Shown here: positions 47,111-56,181 of the stretch, piece by piece | How positions within the stretch are numbered: the first letter of the stretch is position 1 | Layout: each line of letters starts with the position of its first letter | From: CAZFDE01 sp964517795 | GTDB taxonomy: Bacteria > Planctomycetota > Phycisphaerae > Sedimentisphaerales > Anaerobacaceae | NCBI GenBank assembly: GCA_964517795.1 | Contig: CAZFDE010000002.1 | Coordinates: forward strand, 1 to 64,000 | DNA: 64,000 nucleotides | Direction of reading: 5' to 3' | Position numbers and translations under genes: made by a program | The notes under the pieces: model-generated | What the model was told of the DNA's origin: nothing | Databases searched by the model: none | Seen by the model: the letters and a program-made list of their open reading frames with translations, nothing else

Positions 47111-48880
47111 TTATTCACCTTCTGATATCGTTTCTTTAATGACTTCATCCACCGTGGTGATGCCTTTGAAGATTGCGTCCATTCCGTTCTCTCGCAATAA
47201 TTTCATGCCGCCTTTTTGGGCGGCCTGACGCAGGACGCCTGTGGACGCCTGATTCATAATCAATTCGCGTATCTCGTCGGTAAAGACCATGATCTCAAAC
47301 AGACCCAATCGCCCGCGATAGCCTGTATTGTTACATCGCGAGCATCCTTTGCCGTAATAAAACTGTTTACCTTCGACATCCTCTGGTGTTAATTCGAGCT
47401 CCATTAATTGTTCTTCCGTGGGATCATAGGGTCTTCGACAATTTTCACATATTTTTCGGACAAGGCGTTGAGCCACAATGCCCTCAATTGTTGCCGTAAT
47501 CAAAAACGGCTCCACACCTAAATCCAACAGTCGGGCAACCGAACTGGGGGCGTCGTTGGTGTGAAGCGTTGTAAAAACAAGGTGGCCGGTTAATGAGGCC
47601 TGAGCCGATATTTGAGCCGTTTCAAGGTCACGTACCTCTCCGACCATCACAATATCAGGGTCCTGACGTAAAATCGACCGCAGACACCGTGCAAATGTCA
47701 GACCGATATCGGTTTTCATTTGGACCTGATGAATCCCTTCGATATCGTATTCAATCGGGTCTTCTGTTGTGATGATTTTTGTTTCGATATCGTTCAATAT
47801 CGTTAATGCCGAGTACAATGTCGTTGTTTTACCTGATCCGGTCGGGCCGGTCACGATGATAATTCCATTGGGCTTCTTGATCAATTTGTGAAATGTTTTC
47901 AGATCGTAGGATGAAAAGCCAAGTTTATTGACATCGAGACTGACCTGGCTTCGGTCCAGCACACGCAACACAACGCTTTCGCCAAACATCGTGGGTAAAA
48001 TGCTGACACGCAGGTCCACGGGATTACCATGGACCGTCAGTGAAATTCGACCATCCTGCGGCAAGCGCCGCTCAGCAATATCAAGATTCGCCATGACTTT
48101 AATTCGGGAACTCAGCGCGGTTGCAATATGCCGCGGCGGCGGCGTCATTTCGTAAAGTACCCCGTCAATTCGATATCGCATCTTATATTCATTTTCAAAT
48201 GGTTCGAAGTGAACATCGGACGCCTTATCGCGAATGGCCTGCAGCAACACCAAATTTAACAATCGAATTACGTTATTCGATTCTGAAAGCTCTTTGATAT
48301 CATCCAGGTCGATACTTTGGTCACGTCCTTCAAACGTGGCCAAAAAACTGTCCTTTTGGATCTCTCCGATTAATTGGCTGAATGTCTCATTTTCATCATC
48401 CTGGCCGTAAAACTTATTTAACATTGCCTCCAAGGTGTCCTTATCGGCGTATTTTGCATTAATTTTATATCCGGTCAAAACGGTTAAGTTATCGGTGTCT
48501 CGAAAATTGTCCGGGCTGTCTAATGCAACAGTTAGTTCATTAGCGTCTTTATCGTAGGCCAATGGTATCATTTTGTAGGTATTTGCCATTTGGGCCGGAA
48601 CCTTCTCAATGATCTCCGACGTAATGTCAAAATCGCTGAGGTTGACATATTGCATACCTAATTGAGCGGCTCGAGCAATCTCAAGTTGACGATCGGTAAC
48701 CATATCCTGCTGTTGTAATATTTCACCGATCTTCTTTTTACCTTTTTGTTTTTTTTGTTCAAGTAAGGCTTTGTGAACTTGGTCACGCGTCAGCAGACCC
48801 ATTTTGATCAGGATGCGACCAATTGTTCGACCTTTTAGTTGCTCTATGGGAGGCATACGAGGAATTTCATTTTGAGCCAT
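47111..48880 (-). CDS. GspE/PilB-family assembly ATPase
   Basis: About 589 aa. The ATG at 48880 has GAGG 6 nt upstream. The GspE N-domain covers about 15-160 (GRILIKMGLLTRDQVHKALLEQKK...). The core has KASDVHFEPFENEYKMRYRIDG, Walker A GPTGSGKTT, Walker B IVMVGEVRDLETA and TGHLVFTTLHTNDAP. The tetracysteine zinc module is CENC...CSRC, followed by YRGRLGLFE. It is the first gene of the T2SS-like operon behind the promoter at 48934-48962, about 65 nt of leader. Confidence 0.94.
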   Translation of the reverse strand: MAQNEIPRMPPIEQLKGRTIGRILIKMGLLTRDQVHKALLEQKKQKGKKKIGEILQQQDMVTDRQLEIARAAQLGMQYVNLSDFDITSEIIEKVPAQMANTYKMIPLAYDKDANELTVALDSPDNFRDTDNLTVLTGYKINAKYADKDTLEAMLNKFYGQDDENETFSQLIGEIQKDSFLATFEGRDQSIDLDDIKELSESNNVIRLLNLVLLQAIRDKASDVHFEPFENEYKMRYRIDGVLYEMTPPPRHIATALSSRIKVMANLDIAERRLPQDGRISLTVHGNPVDLRVSILPTMFGESVVLRVLDRSQVSLDVNKLGFSSYDLKTFHKLIKKPNGIIIVTGPTGSGKTTTLYSALTILNDIETKIITTEDPIEYDIEGIHQVQMKTDIGLTFARCLRSILRQDPDIVMVGEVRDLETAQISAQASLTGHLVFTTLHTNDAPSSVARLLDLGVEPFLITATIEGIVAQRLVRKICENCRRPYDPTEEQLMELELTPEDVEGKQFYYGKGCSRCNNTGYRGRLGLFEIMVFTDEIRELIMNQASTGVLRQAAQKGGMKLLRENGMDAIFKGITTVDEVIKETISEGE

Positions 48881-48933
48881 AATTAACCTCACAAACTCAT
48901 TATTTGAACTTTGTCTATTTCCATCGCAAAAAC

Positions 48934-48962
48934 ATTATATCACATTAAAACCTTTTTTTCAA
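48934..48962 (-). promoter_or_regulatory. Strong predicted sigma-70 promoter of the T2SS-like operon
   Basis: On the minus strand, -35 TTGAAA (48962-48957), 17-bp spacer and -10 TATAAT (48939-48934), in an AT-rich region. It would drive the GspE-to-GspK operon (48880 down to 34240, about 14.6 kb). Confidence 0.7.
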
Positions 48963-49112
48963 AACAATTATATTTTAGACATGTGGTTTACAGGACTTTT
49001 TCTTGTTTTACATAACTTCTTTTTAAATAATGACTTGGTTATTTTTGATGGTGAAAAATTAGGAAGTAAACTTAGATAAATATAATTTCTACTTAGATGT
49101 CATATTCTTTTA

Positions 49113-50255
49113 TTACGATCTTAAAATTTCACCTAATTCATCAAGATCACCCTTGCCCTTTTTACCTTCCTCACCTCTCAACTTCGCTATTTTACCCTGC
49201 GCTTTTTCAAGCATCGCACCGGGTTGTCTGGCTTTTTCCAACATCTCGTCCAGGGTGATTTTTTTGTGCTCATAGAGTTCCCATAGATGATCGTCCAGTA
49301 ATTGCATCCCCAACTTCTTTCCGGTTTGAATACTGGAATCAATTCGATAAGTCTTATTTTCACGGATTAAGTTGGCAATGGCCGGAGTAACCACCATAAA
49401 CTCATAGGCCGCCACTCGCCCCTTTCCCGTAGCCAGCGGGCAGAGGGCCTGACTCAAGACCGCCATTAAATTGGAGGAAAGCTGAGTACGGATCTGCTCT
49501 TGCTGGTTTGGTGGAAACACATCGATGATACGGGTAATCGTCCCCGAGGCACTGGTTGTATGCAGCGTGCTGAAGACAAGGTGCCCGGTTTCCGCCGCTC
49601 GAACTGCCGCCTCGATGGTTTCGAGGTCTCGTAATTCGCCAACCAGGATCACATCCGGGTCCTGACGCAACACGCGACGCAGTGCTTCGGCAAAGCTCGG
49701 TACATCCACGCCGACTTCGCGCTGATTGATCACCGATTTTTTATGCGGATGATAATATTCGATCGGATCTTCGACGGTCACAATATGACGGTCGAACATT
49801 TCATTAATATAATTGATCATACACGCCAGCGTTGTTGTTTTGCCGGAACCGGTCGGGCCGGTGACCAGAAACATACCGCGCGGCCTTCGGCACAGCGCCT
49901 CACATATCTTGGGCAGACCAATCTCGTCAAAACTCATAATCTTCGTCGGAATCTGCCGAAGCACCAGGGATACATGACCGCGCTGTTTGAAAATCGCGAC
50001 ACGAAATCGTGCTTTATCACCGAACGCAAAACCATAGTCTGTTCCCCCCTCTTCCTGCAATTCCTGTTGGTTGCGCTCAGGCGTAATACTTTTCATCAAT
50101 TCTACCGTGTCATCCGGCGTAAGAACTTTTGTTTCCAGGGGGCGCAATCGACCATCGATACGGAAAACCGGCGGGCGATTGGTAACCAAGTGAATATCCG
50201 ATGCCCCCTGCGTAACACAGGCCTGAAGCAAACGATCCATATTTACTGTTGCCAT
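49113..50255 (-). CDS. PilT-family retraction ATPase (second copy)
   Basis: 380 aa. Starts with GASDIHLVTNRPPVFRIDGR. Walker A is GPTGSGKTT, then TVEDPIEYYH, Walker B is VILVGELRDLETI, and TGHLVFSTLHTTSA is the His box. YEFMVVTPAIANLIRENKTYRI covers the PilT-type region. The Lys/Glu/Gly-rich tail (about 345-380) is extra. It follows a PilB gene by 16 bp, so the pair may form a separate motor unit. Confidence 0.93.
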   Translation of the reverse strand: MATVNMDRLLQACVTQGASDIHLVTNRPPVFRIDGRLRPLETKVLTPDDTVELMKSITPERNQQELQEEGGTDYGFAFGDKARFRVAIFKQRGHVSLVLRQIPTKIMSFDEIGLPKICEALCRRPRGMFLVTGPTGSGKTTTLACMINYINEMFDRHIVTVEDPIEYYHPHKKSVINQREVGVDVPSFAEALRRVLRQDPDVILVGELRDLETIEAAVRAAETGHLVFSTLHTTSASGTITRIIDVFPPNQQEQIRTQLSSNLMAVLSQALCPLATGKGRVAAYEFMVVTPAIANLIRENKTYRIDSSIQTGKKLGMQLLDDHLWELYEHKKITLDEMLEKARQPGAMLEKAQGKIAKLRGEEGKKGKGDLDELGEILRS

Positions 50256-50271
50256 AGAATTTCCTTTTGCT

Positions 50272-52011
50272 TTATTCGTCCATTACCATACCCTCGGTCT
50301 GGGTAATTCGTACCACTTCCTCAGGTGTTGTAATCCCATTAAATATTTTTAGGATGCCGTCTTTCATCAACGTACGCATTCCGCCGGCCCGGGCGGCTTT
50401 GCGTAATTCCGATGTGGGCGCCTTGGAGAAGGCAAGTTCGCGAATTTCGTTATTAAGCTCAAACATCTCAAAAATACCGCGTCGCCCTCGGTAGCCGGTA
50501 TCCTGGCACGCAGGGCAGCCTTTCCCTTTATAAATCTGATGATTTTTCAGGTCCTCTGATGAAATATTCAGTGCCTTCAGCAATTCAGGATCGGGATTTT
50601 CATCGACAACCTTACATTTTTTACAAATCACTCGAATCAATCGCTGCGCCATAATTGCCTGAATAGAGCTGGCGACCAAAAACGGTTTGACGCCCATATC
50701 AATCAAACGGGTGATCGCACTGGGAGCGTCGTTGGTATGCAGGGTACTGAACACCAAATGCCCCGTCAGCGCCGCCTGAATGGCGATATCCGCTACAACT
50801 CCATCTCGAATTTCGCCGACCAGAATAATATTCGGTGCTTGTCGCAGCATCGCCCGGAGAATCTTATCAAAGCTCAATCCGATCTCATCGCGCACCTGGC
50901 ATTGGTTCATCCCTTCGAAATTGTATTCGACAGGATCCTCGGCCGTGATAATCTTGCGATCCGGGGTGTTCAACTCCTGCAATGCAGCATAAAGGGTCGT
51001 TGTTTTACCCGAACCGGTCGGGCCGGTCACCAGGAAAATACCATTGGGACGCTTGATAATCTTTTGGAATCGAGCATAGTCATCTTTCTCGAATCCCAGT
51101 GCCTGAATCCCGATATTAACCGCATCCGGCCTCAGGATACGCAGCACAATACTGGGTCCGTGGTTGCCGGGGATTGAAGATACACGAAAATCAATGTCAC
51201 TGCCGTCAATCTGTTTTTTGATACGTCCGTCCAGCGGCAGCCTTTTCTCCGCAATATCCATTCCCGACATAATCTTAAAACGGGTAACAACCGGTGCCTG
51301 CATGTTTTTGGGCAAACTGTCGCGTTCCATACACACCCCGTCCACCCGATATCGAACGCGAACGCGTTCGGCCATCGGCTCGATGTGGATATCACTCGCA
51401 CGCATATGGTAGGCATTATCGATAATCAGGTTCACCAGTCGGATCACCGGTCCTTCATCGTCTTCTCCGGCGGTTGCGGCACTGCGGGCGGCCGCCTGTA
51501 AATCGTGTCCGGCTTCCGCCAATTCGGCAGCCGTCGCATCAATACTGTATTTCAGGCGGTCATCTTCCTCCGATTTTGTCTCCGCCATCACATCTTCGAT
51601 GGTCGATTCGATCTGGCTCAGTGGGGCGATCAAACAATCCAGTTCGCAGTTCAGGCGGAGCCGAATCATATCCATTGCATCCAGATCCGTGGGATCGCTG
51701 ACCACAAGCTGAAGTCTGCCGTTTGTCTGGCTCAGAGGAAGGATTTTATGCCGTTTGATCAAATCCTCCGGGATCATCTCACGGGGATTGTCGGGCAAGC
51801 TAACCTTGTTCAGATTAACGTACTTGATGCCGAACTGTTTGGCAATCGCTTTGGTGAGGGTTTCATCGTCAACCAATCCCTTTTCAAGCAGCACCTGCCC
51901 AAGGCGTTTATGCCCAGTCTTCGACTCTTTGATCGCCTCGAGCAGCGGTTCTTTCTGCACAATCCCTGCTTTATAAAGGATTTCACCTAAGCGTCTTTTC
52001 TTTTTACCCAT
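50272..52011 (-). CDS. PilB-family assembly ATPase (third copy)
   Basis: 579 aa. The N-terminal GspE domain (about 1-150) starts KKRRLGEILYKAGIVQKEPLLEAIK. The core has MRASDIHIEPMAERVRVRYRVDG, Walker A GPTGSGKTT, Walker B IILVGEIRDGVVAD and TGHLVFSTLHTNDAP. The zinc module is CKKC...CPAC, followed by YRGRRGIFEMF. It is most like PilB. Downstream are a PilT gene and then, after the 48.9-kb promoter, the T2SS-like operon. Confidence 0.93.
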   Translation of the reverse strand: MGKKKRRLGEILYKAGIVQKEPLLEAIKESKTGHKRLGQVLLEKGLVDDETLTKAIAKQFGIKYVNLNKVSLPDNPREMIPEDLIKRHKILPLSQTNGRLQLVVSDPTDLDAMDMIRLRLNCELDCLIAPLSQIESTIEDVMAETKSEEDDRLKYSIDATAAELAEAGHDLQAAARSAATAGEDDEGPVIRLVNLIIDNAYHMRASDIHIEPMAERVRVRYRVDGVCMERDSLPKNMQAPVVTRFKIMSGMDIAEKRLPLDGRIKKQIDGSDIDFRVSSIPGNHGPSIVLRILRPDAVNIGIQALGFEKDDYARFQKIIKRPNGIFLVTGPTGSGKTTTLYAALQELNTPDRKIITAEDPVEYNFEGMNQCQVRDEIGLSFDKILRAMLRQAPNIILVGEIRDGVVADIAIQAALTGHLVFSTLHTNDAPSAITRLIDMGVKPFLVASSIQAIMAQRLIRVICKKCKVVDENPDPELLKALNISSEDLKNHQIYKGKGCPACQDTGYRGRRGIFEMFELNNEIRELAFSKAPTSELRKAARAGGMRTLMKDGILKIFNGITTPEEVVRITQTEGMVMDE

Positions 52012-52069
52012 AAGAGCCCCAAAAATGAAAATACAACCATCCTTATTATATCATTTCGGTTGCTCGAAG

Positions 52070-53308
52070 TCAATGATAGAGTTGCTTTCGCAGCAGATTT
52101 AAGGCCGTAAGGGCCGTTCGCTGGCGTACAATGGCTCTTTGATATGGGAAATGTTGCTCATAAACCTCACTGCCATTTGGTCCGTCCAGCGCGATATATA
52201 CCAACCCGACCGGCTTTTTGGGGGTTCCACCGTCGGGGCCGGCAATGCCTGTAACCGCAATCGCCCAGTCGGCTCCGGATCGCTGTCTGGCACCTTCAGC
52301 CATTGCCTTTGCGATTTGCTTTGAAACCGCGCCATGCGCTTGCAGCAGCTCTTGGGGCACATTCAATTCGCGGGTCTTGGCCTGATCGCTGTATGTAATC
52401 CATCCCCCGCTGAAGTAGCGGCTCGAGCCAGGCACATCTGTGACCATTTTGCCGATTAAACCGCCTGTGCAGGATTCAGCCACACAAAGGAACTGCCCTT
52501 TTTCAACAAGCATTTGCCCGACAATCTGCGGCAATGTCTGGCCGTCACACCCGAAAACCAATTCACCCAGTATCCCACGCAGTTTTTGTTCATCTTCGCT
52601 TATCTGTGCCTGGACAGCCGCTTCGTCCTTGCCGCGACCAATAATGTGTAACGTAATTACACCCGCACCGGCCGTGATATTGACCAATGGATTACGATCG
52701 CGCCGCATCATATCCCCGATCATCTCAGCGATATTCGATTCTCCGGTCCCGAAACAATGCAATCGGCGAATCAAAACATGCTGTCCGTCCGCGTACCTGG
52801 CGATTTGAGGTAAAACGAACGATTCGACCATCGACTGCATTTCCGACGGCACACCGGGCAGTGCAAAAATAAGTGCCTGCGCCTGCCGAACATAAATTCC
52901 CGGCGCGGTCCCATTGGGATTATCGATCGCCTGTGCACCTTTTGGGATGAAGGCCTGGCATACATTAAGCTGCGGCATTGGTTTGTTTCGTTTCTCAAAA
53001 AATTCCGTGAGGCGCATCAATTGCGCATCGTTCTGCACCAAATCAACCTTGAGAAATTCCGCCATTGCCTCACGGGTCAGGTCATCATCGGTCGGCCCCA
53101 ATCCTCCAGTCAATACGATGATCTCGGCTTCGCCCAAAGCGAAATCCAATCCCTTGACAATCGTCCCCTGCTCATCCGGCAAAATCGAACTGCCTGCGAT
53201 TTCAATTCCGTGATTGAAAAACTGCTGCGAGAGATATTGCAGGTTCGTATTGAGTGTTCGCCCGTTGAGCAGTTCGTTACCGATACAAATGACATATGCT
53301 TTTTTCAT
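52070..53308 (-). CDS. cinA: CinA-like protein (competence-damage inducible, NMN deamidase family)
   Basis: 412 aa. The N-terminal MoCF/molybdopterin-binding-like domain (1 to about 165) begins AYVICIGNELLNGRTLNTN and has VLTGGLGPTDDDLT. The C-terminal CinA amidohydrolase domain (about 255-412) has LCVAESCTGGLIGKMVTDVPGSS and WAIAVTGIAGPDGGTPKKPVG. It recycles pyridine nucleotide by-products. It overlaps the dehydrogenase stop by 4 bp (ATGA). Confidence 0.93.
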   Translation of the reverse strand: MKKAYVICIGNELLNGRTLNTNLQYLSQQFFNHGIEIAGSSILPDEQGTIVKGLDFALGEAEIIVLTGGLGPTDDDLTREAMAEFLKVDLVQNDAQLMRLTEFFEKRNKPMPQLNVCQAFIPKGAQAIDNPNGTAPGIYVRQAQALIFALPGVPSEMQSMVESFVLPQIARYADGQHVLIRRLHCFGTGESNIAEMIGDMMRRDRNPLVNITAGAGVITLHIIGRGKDEAAVQAQISEDEQKLRGILGELVFGCDGQTLPQIVGQMLVEKGQFLCVAESCTGGLIGKMVTDVPGSSRYFSGGWITYSDQAKTRELNVPQELLQAHGAVSKQIAKAMAEGARQRSGADWAIAVTGIAGPDGGTPKKPVGLVYIALDGPNGSEVYEQHFPYQRAIVRQRTALTALNLLRKQLYH

Positions 53309-54342
53309 GATCCGATCTCGATCAATGCTTTGATCACACCATCGCTGTAATGTGCAACCCGATCAAAGGCTTCTTTTGTTTGTTCAAGTCGATAGCGATG
53401 CGTAATCATAAATTCCGGGTCGATCCGGCCCGTGCGGACCAGTTCAATCGTCGCCCCGGTGCTTTTGTTCTGCCGACGGACATTATAGATCGTGATCTCA
53501 TGTCGCCGGAACGAATGAATATCGAGACTGATGGTTTCTGTTCGCGGAATCCCGATCAGCATGAGCCTGCCGCCGGGCTTAAGCAGCTTAATCGCCTGAT
53601 CGATCGTTTCCTGCTGACCGGCACATTCGAATACCGCATCAACGCCTTTCGGCTCCTGCTTAAGAATAACCTCTACAATATCTTCCCGATCCGGGTTCCC
53701 TGCCCAACCCGCGCCGGCGTTTTTCGCGGTGTTGACCCGCCCATCAATCTTATCAGTGACATAATTTTTCTCGATCCCCTCGGCCTGTGCACAAATCAGG
53801 CAACTCAAGCCGATCGGTCCGGCCCCGAGGATCGCTGATGTTTGGGCTTTGCCTTCGGCCAATCTGGCTGCATATAAACCGATTGCCAACGGCTCACACA
53901 ATACGCCCAGACCCGGATCAAAATTTGCCGGAACAACAAAGCAGCTTTGCTGCGGCATCACGATATATTCACACAAACAGCCCGCAACCTGGCCGGGACA
54001 ACCGAGGAATTTCAGGTTACGACAAGTATTCTCCCGCCCCGCCAGGCATTGATCGCATTGGCCGCAGAAGATCGCCGGATCGACCACGACCCTGTCACCG
54101 GCTTTGACCGTCGTGACTGCGTTGCCAACCTCCACGGCCGTGCAGACACATTCGTGCCCGACGATAAACGGAAAATCCACAATCTGATCGCCGATACGCC
54201 CGGTCTCGTAATAATGCACATCCGAGCCGCACACACCGACAACATCGACTTTCAAGAGAACATCATGTTCCGATTGGAGTTCCGGGACGGGTACATCCGC
54301 CAACTCCATCCGTCCGATATTGGTTAATCGCATCGCTTTCAT
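53305..54342 (-). CDS. Zinc-dependent medium-chain dehydrogenase (sorbitol/threonine dehydrogenase-like)
   Basis: About 345-aa MDR enzyme. The catalytic zinc segment is GVCGSDVHYYETG and VGHECVCTAVEVG. The structural-zinc cysteines are in FCGQCDQCLAGRENTC, and the Rossmann motif is AILGAGPIGLSCL. Best matched to polyol or threonine dehydrogenases. The start is placed at MKAMRLTN, six bases after an AAGGGG; the in-frame ATG at 54360 overlaps the YchF-like stop. It sits between YchF-like and cinA genes with tight overlaps. Confidence 0.85.
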   Translation of the reverse strand: MKAMRLTNIGRMELADVPVPELQSEHDVLLKVDVVGVCGSDVHYYETGRIGDQIVDFPFIVGHECVCTAVEVGNAVTTVKAGDRVVVDPAIFCGQCDQCLAGRENTCRNLKFLGCPGQVAGCLCEYIVMPQQSCFVVPANFDPGLGVLCEPLAIGLYAARLAEGKAQTSAILGAGPIGLSCLICAQAEGIEKNYVTDKIDGRVNTAKNAGAGWAGNPDREDIVEVILKQEPKGVDAVFECAGQQETIDQAIKLLKPGGRLMLIGIPRTETISLDIHSFRRHEITIYNVRRQNKSTGATIELVRTGRIDPEFMITHRYRLEQTKEAFDRVAHYSDGVIKALIEIGS

Positions 54343-54359
54343 CATTAACCCCTTACCCA

Positions 54360-55427
54360 TCAGACATTAAACCGAAAACTGATCACATCGCCGTCCTGAA
54401 CGACATATTCCTTTCCTTCCAGCCGTACCTTGCCCGCCGCCTTGAGAGCTTTTTCGTCCCCCGCTTCTTTAAGCTCATCATAATGCATCGTCTCGGCCCG
54501 GATAAACCCGCGTTTGATATCGCTGTGCACCTTGCCGGCCGCATCGAGAGCGATCGTGCCGGCTTTGATCGGCCACGCCCGCACCTCATCCGAGCCGACC
54601 GTCAGAAAACTGATTAATCCCAAGGCCTTATAACAGGCATTTACAAATTTACTGACTGCCGATTTATCGATCCCCAGATCAGCCATGAATTCCGCCTTGC
54701 TCTCGGCATCGAGTGTCGCCAATTCATGCTCGAGCTTCGCACAGAATCCGATCACCGGAATCGATTCATCTTTTATATTAATCTCAACCGGTTTGCCGAT
54801 CTTCGTTTCATCGATATTGACCACAACCACCATCGGCTTGAGTGTCAAGAATCCGAGCGATTTGATGAGTTCCAATTCCTGCTCATTTTCAACCGCACTG
54901 CTGATCGGTTTTTCCGATTCGATGGCGGCCTGAAGTTTTTTCTGAAGTTCCAATTCGGCCCGGTCCTTTGCCTGTGTCTTCGTCGGCCGGTTGACCTGTT
55001 TCTCGAGCCGCTCGATTCGCGTGGTTACCAATTCCAGATCTGAAAGCAGCAGTTCCGTTCGCAATTCCTCCAGATCCGCTACCGCATCGACACGGTTCTT
55101 ATAGGCCGGGGCTTGTGGATTCTCGAACGCCCGCACGACCAGCACGATCAATTCGACCGTTCGGATCTGTCCGATCAGCCGTCGGGCGGCCGCTCGGCCG
55201 TGATCGTCAGAGAAATTAAAACCCGGCACATCCAGGCAATCGATCGTCGCATGCACCGTCTTTTTCGGCTTGTAGAGTTCTGTCAGCCAATCGAGTCGTT
55301 CATCCGGCACCGGCACAATTGCCTCCTCGATATGCGTCGAGCCCATCGGCGAAACGTCCTTACCGCTGATCGCCGCCAGAATCGTACTCTTGCCCGATTG
55401 CATCAATCCCAGTAATGCGGTTTTCAC
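54360..55427 (-). CDS. YchF/Obg-like NTPase with TGS domain
   Basis: 355 aa, close to YchF length. The P-loop is LGLMQSGKST, unusual because YchF normally has GxPNVGKST. CLDVPGFNFSDD is G3, VVNIDETK corresponds to the NxxE G4 that gives YchF ATP preference, and the C-terminal TGS region ends KEYVVQDGDVISFRFNV. A helical insert lies at about 115-175. A divergent YchF paralogue is possible. It overlaps the fumarase-beta gene stop by 4 bp. Confidence 0.82.
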   Translation of the reverse strand: MKTALLGLMQSGKSTILAAISGKDVSPMGSTHIEEAIVPVPDERLDWLTELYKPKKTVHATIDCLDVPGFNFSDDHGRAAARRLIGQIRTVELIVLVVRAFENPQAPAYKNRVDAVADLEELRTELLLSDLELVTTRIERLEKQVNRPTKTQAKDRAELELQKKLQAAIESEKPISSAVENEQELELIKSLGFLTLKPMVVVVNIDETKIGKPVEINIKDESIPVIGFCAKLEHELATLDAESKAEFMADLGIDKSAVSKFVNACYKALGLISFLTVGSDEVRAWPIKAGTIALDAAGKVHSDIKRGFIRAETMHYDELKEAGDEKALKAAGKVRLEGKEYVVQDGDVISFRFNV

Positions 55428-55957
55428 GATGCGTACTCCTTATAGATCGTCTTGCCATGGCTGTCGTAAGCGACGATGACCGGGAAATCCGCAAATTCCA
55501 TCTGTCGGATCGCCTCGGTGCCGAGGTCCGCGTATGCGATCACCTCGCTGCCGGTGATATGCTTGCTCAGCAGTGCCCCCGCACCGCCGACCGCCGAAAA
55601 ATGTACGGCCTTGAATTTCTGCAGCGCTTCGCGCACCTGCGGGCCGCGGTAGCCCTTGCCGATCGACGCTTTCAAACCATGCTCATACAGAATGGGGCTG
55701 AAGGCATCCATTCGTGACGAGGTCGTCGGCCCCGCTGAGCCAATCGGTTTGCCCTCCGGCGCCGGGGTCGGGCCAACATAATAAATTACCGCCCCTGCCA
55801 GATTCAGCGGCAGCGGCTGGCCGCTTGCAATCGCCTCACAGAGCCGCTTGTGGGCCATATCGCGCCCGCTATAGACCACCCCGCTCAGCAGCACTTCATC
55901 GCCCGCCTTCAACCCGAGAACCACCTCATCATCCAATGGCGTCTTAATCCTGATCAT
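55424..55957 (-). CDS. Class I fumarate/tartrate hydro-lyase beta subunit
   Basis: 177 aa, matching the C-terminal (beta) half of iron-sulfur class I fumarases and the ttdB subunit. GDEVLLSGVVYSGRDMAHKRL, VIYYVGPTPAPEGKPIGSAGPTTSSRMD and IGKGYRG are family signatures. The Fe-S cysteines reside on the alpha subunit, which is not in this window, so alpha should be encoded elsewhere. It heads an operon with YchF-like, dehydrogenase and cinA genes. Confidence 0.88.
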   Translation of the reverse strand: MIRIKTPLDDEVVLGLKAGDEVLLSGVVYSGRDMAHKRLCEAIASGQPLPLNLAGAVIYYVGPTPAPEGKPIGSAGPTTSSRMDAFSPILYEHGLKASIGKGYRGPQVREALQKFKAVHFSAVGGAGALLSKHITGSEVIAYADLGTEAIRQMEFADFPVIVAYDSHGKTIYKEYAS

Positions 55958-55987
55958 TCTTATTTGTACCTTTTCAAATTATGTGAT

Positions 55988-56015
55988 TCACTTCAAAGTG
56001 ATGATATTACATCAA
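55988..56015. repeat. Tandem inverted repeats upstream of the fumarase-beta operon
   Basis: TCACTT-CA-AAGTGA (55988-56001) is a perfect 6-bp inverted repeat. It is followed at once by TGATG-ATATTA-CATCA (56000-56015). They lie 31-58 bp before the start codon and could be a repressor site or leader structure. Confidence 0.35.
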
Positions 56016-56181
56016 ATTGGCTTTCATGAGAATGAGAAAATGGGCATAATTGCATCATGTGTCATTTTTTCAGATTAATCCTGAATTCGATAAACAACAT
56101 GAGCTAAACGATAACAGACATATACAATTTGTTCGCTTATACAGTGCCGAATTCCTCATCTTGATCAGATTTAAGAACTGT

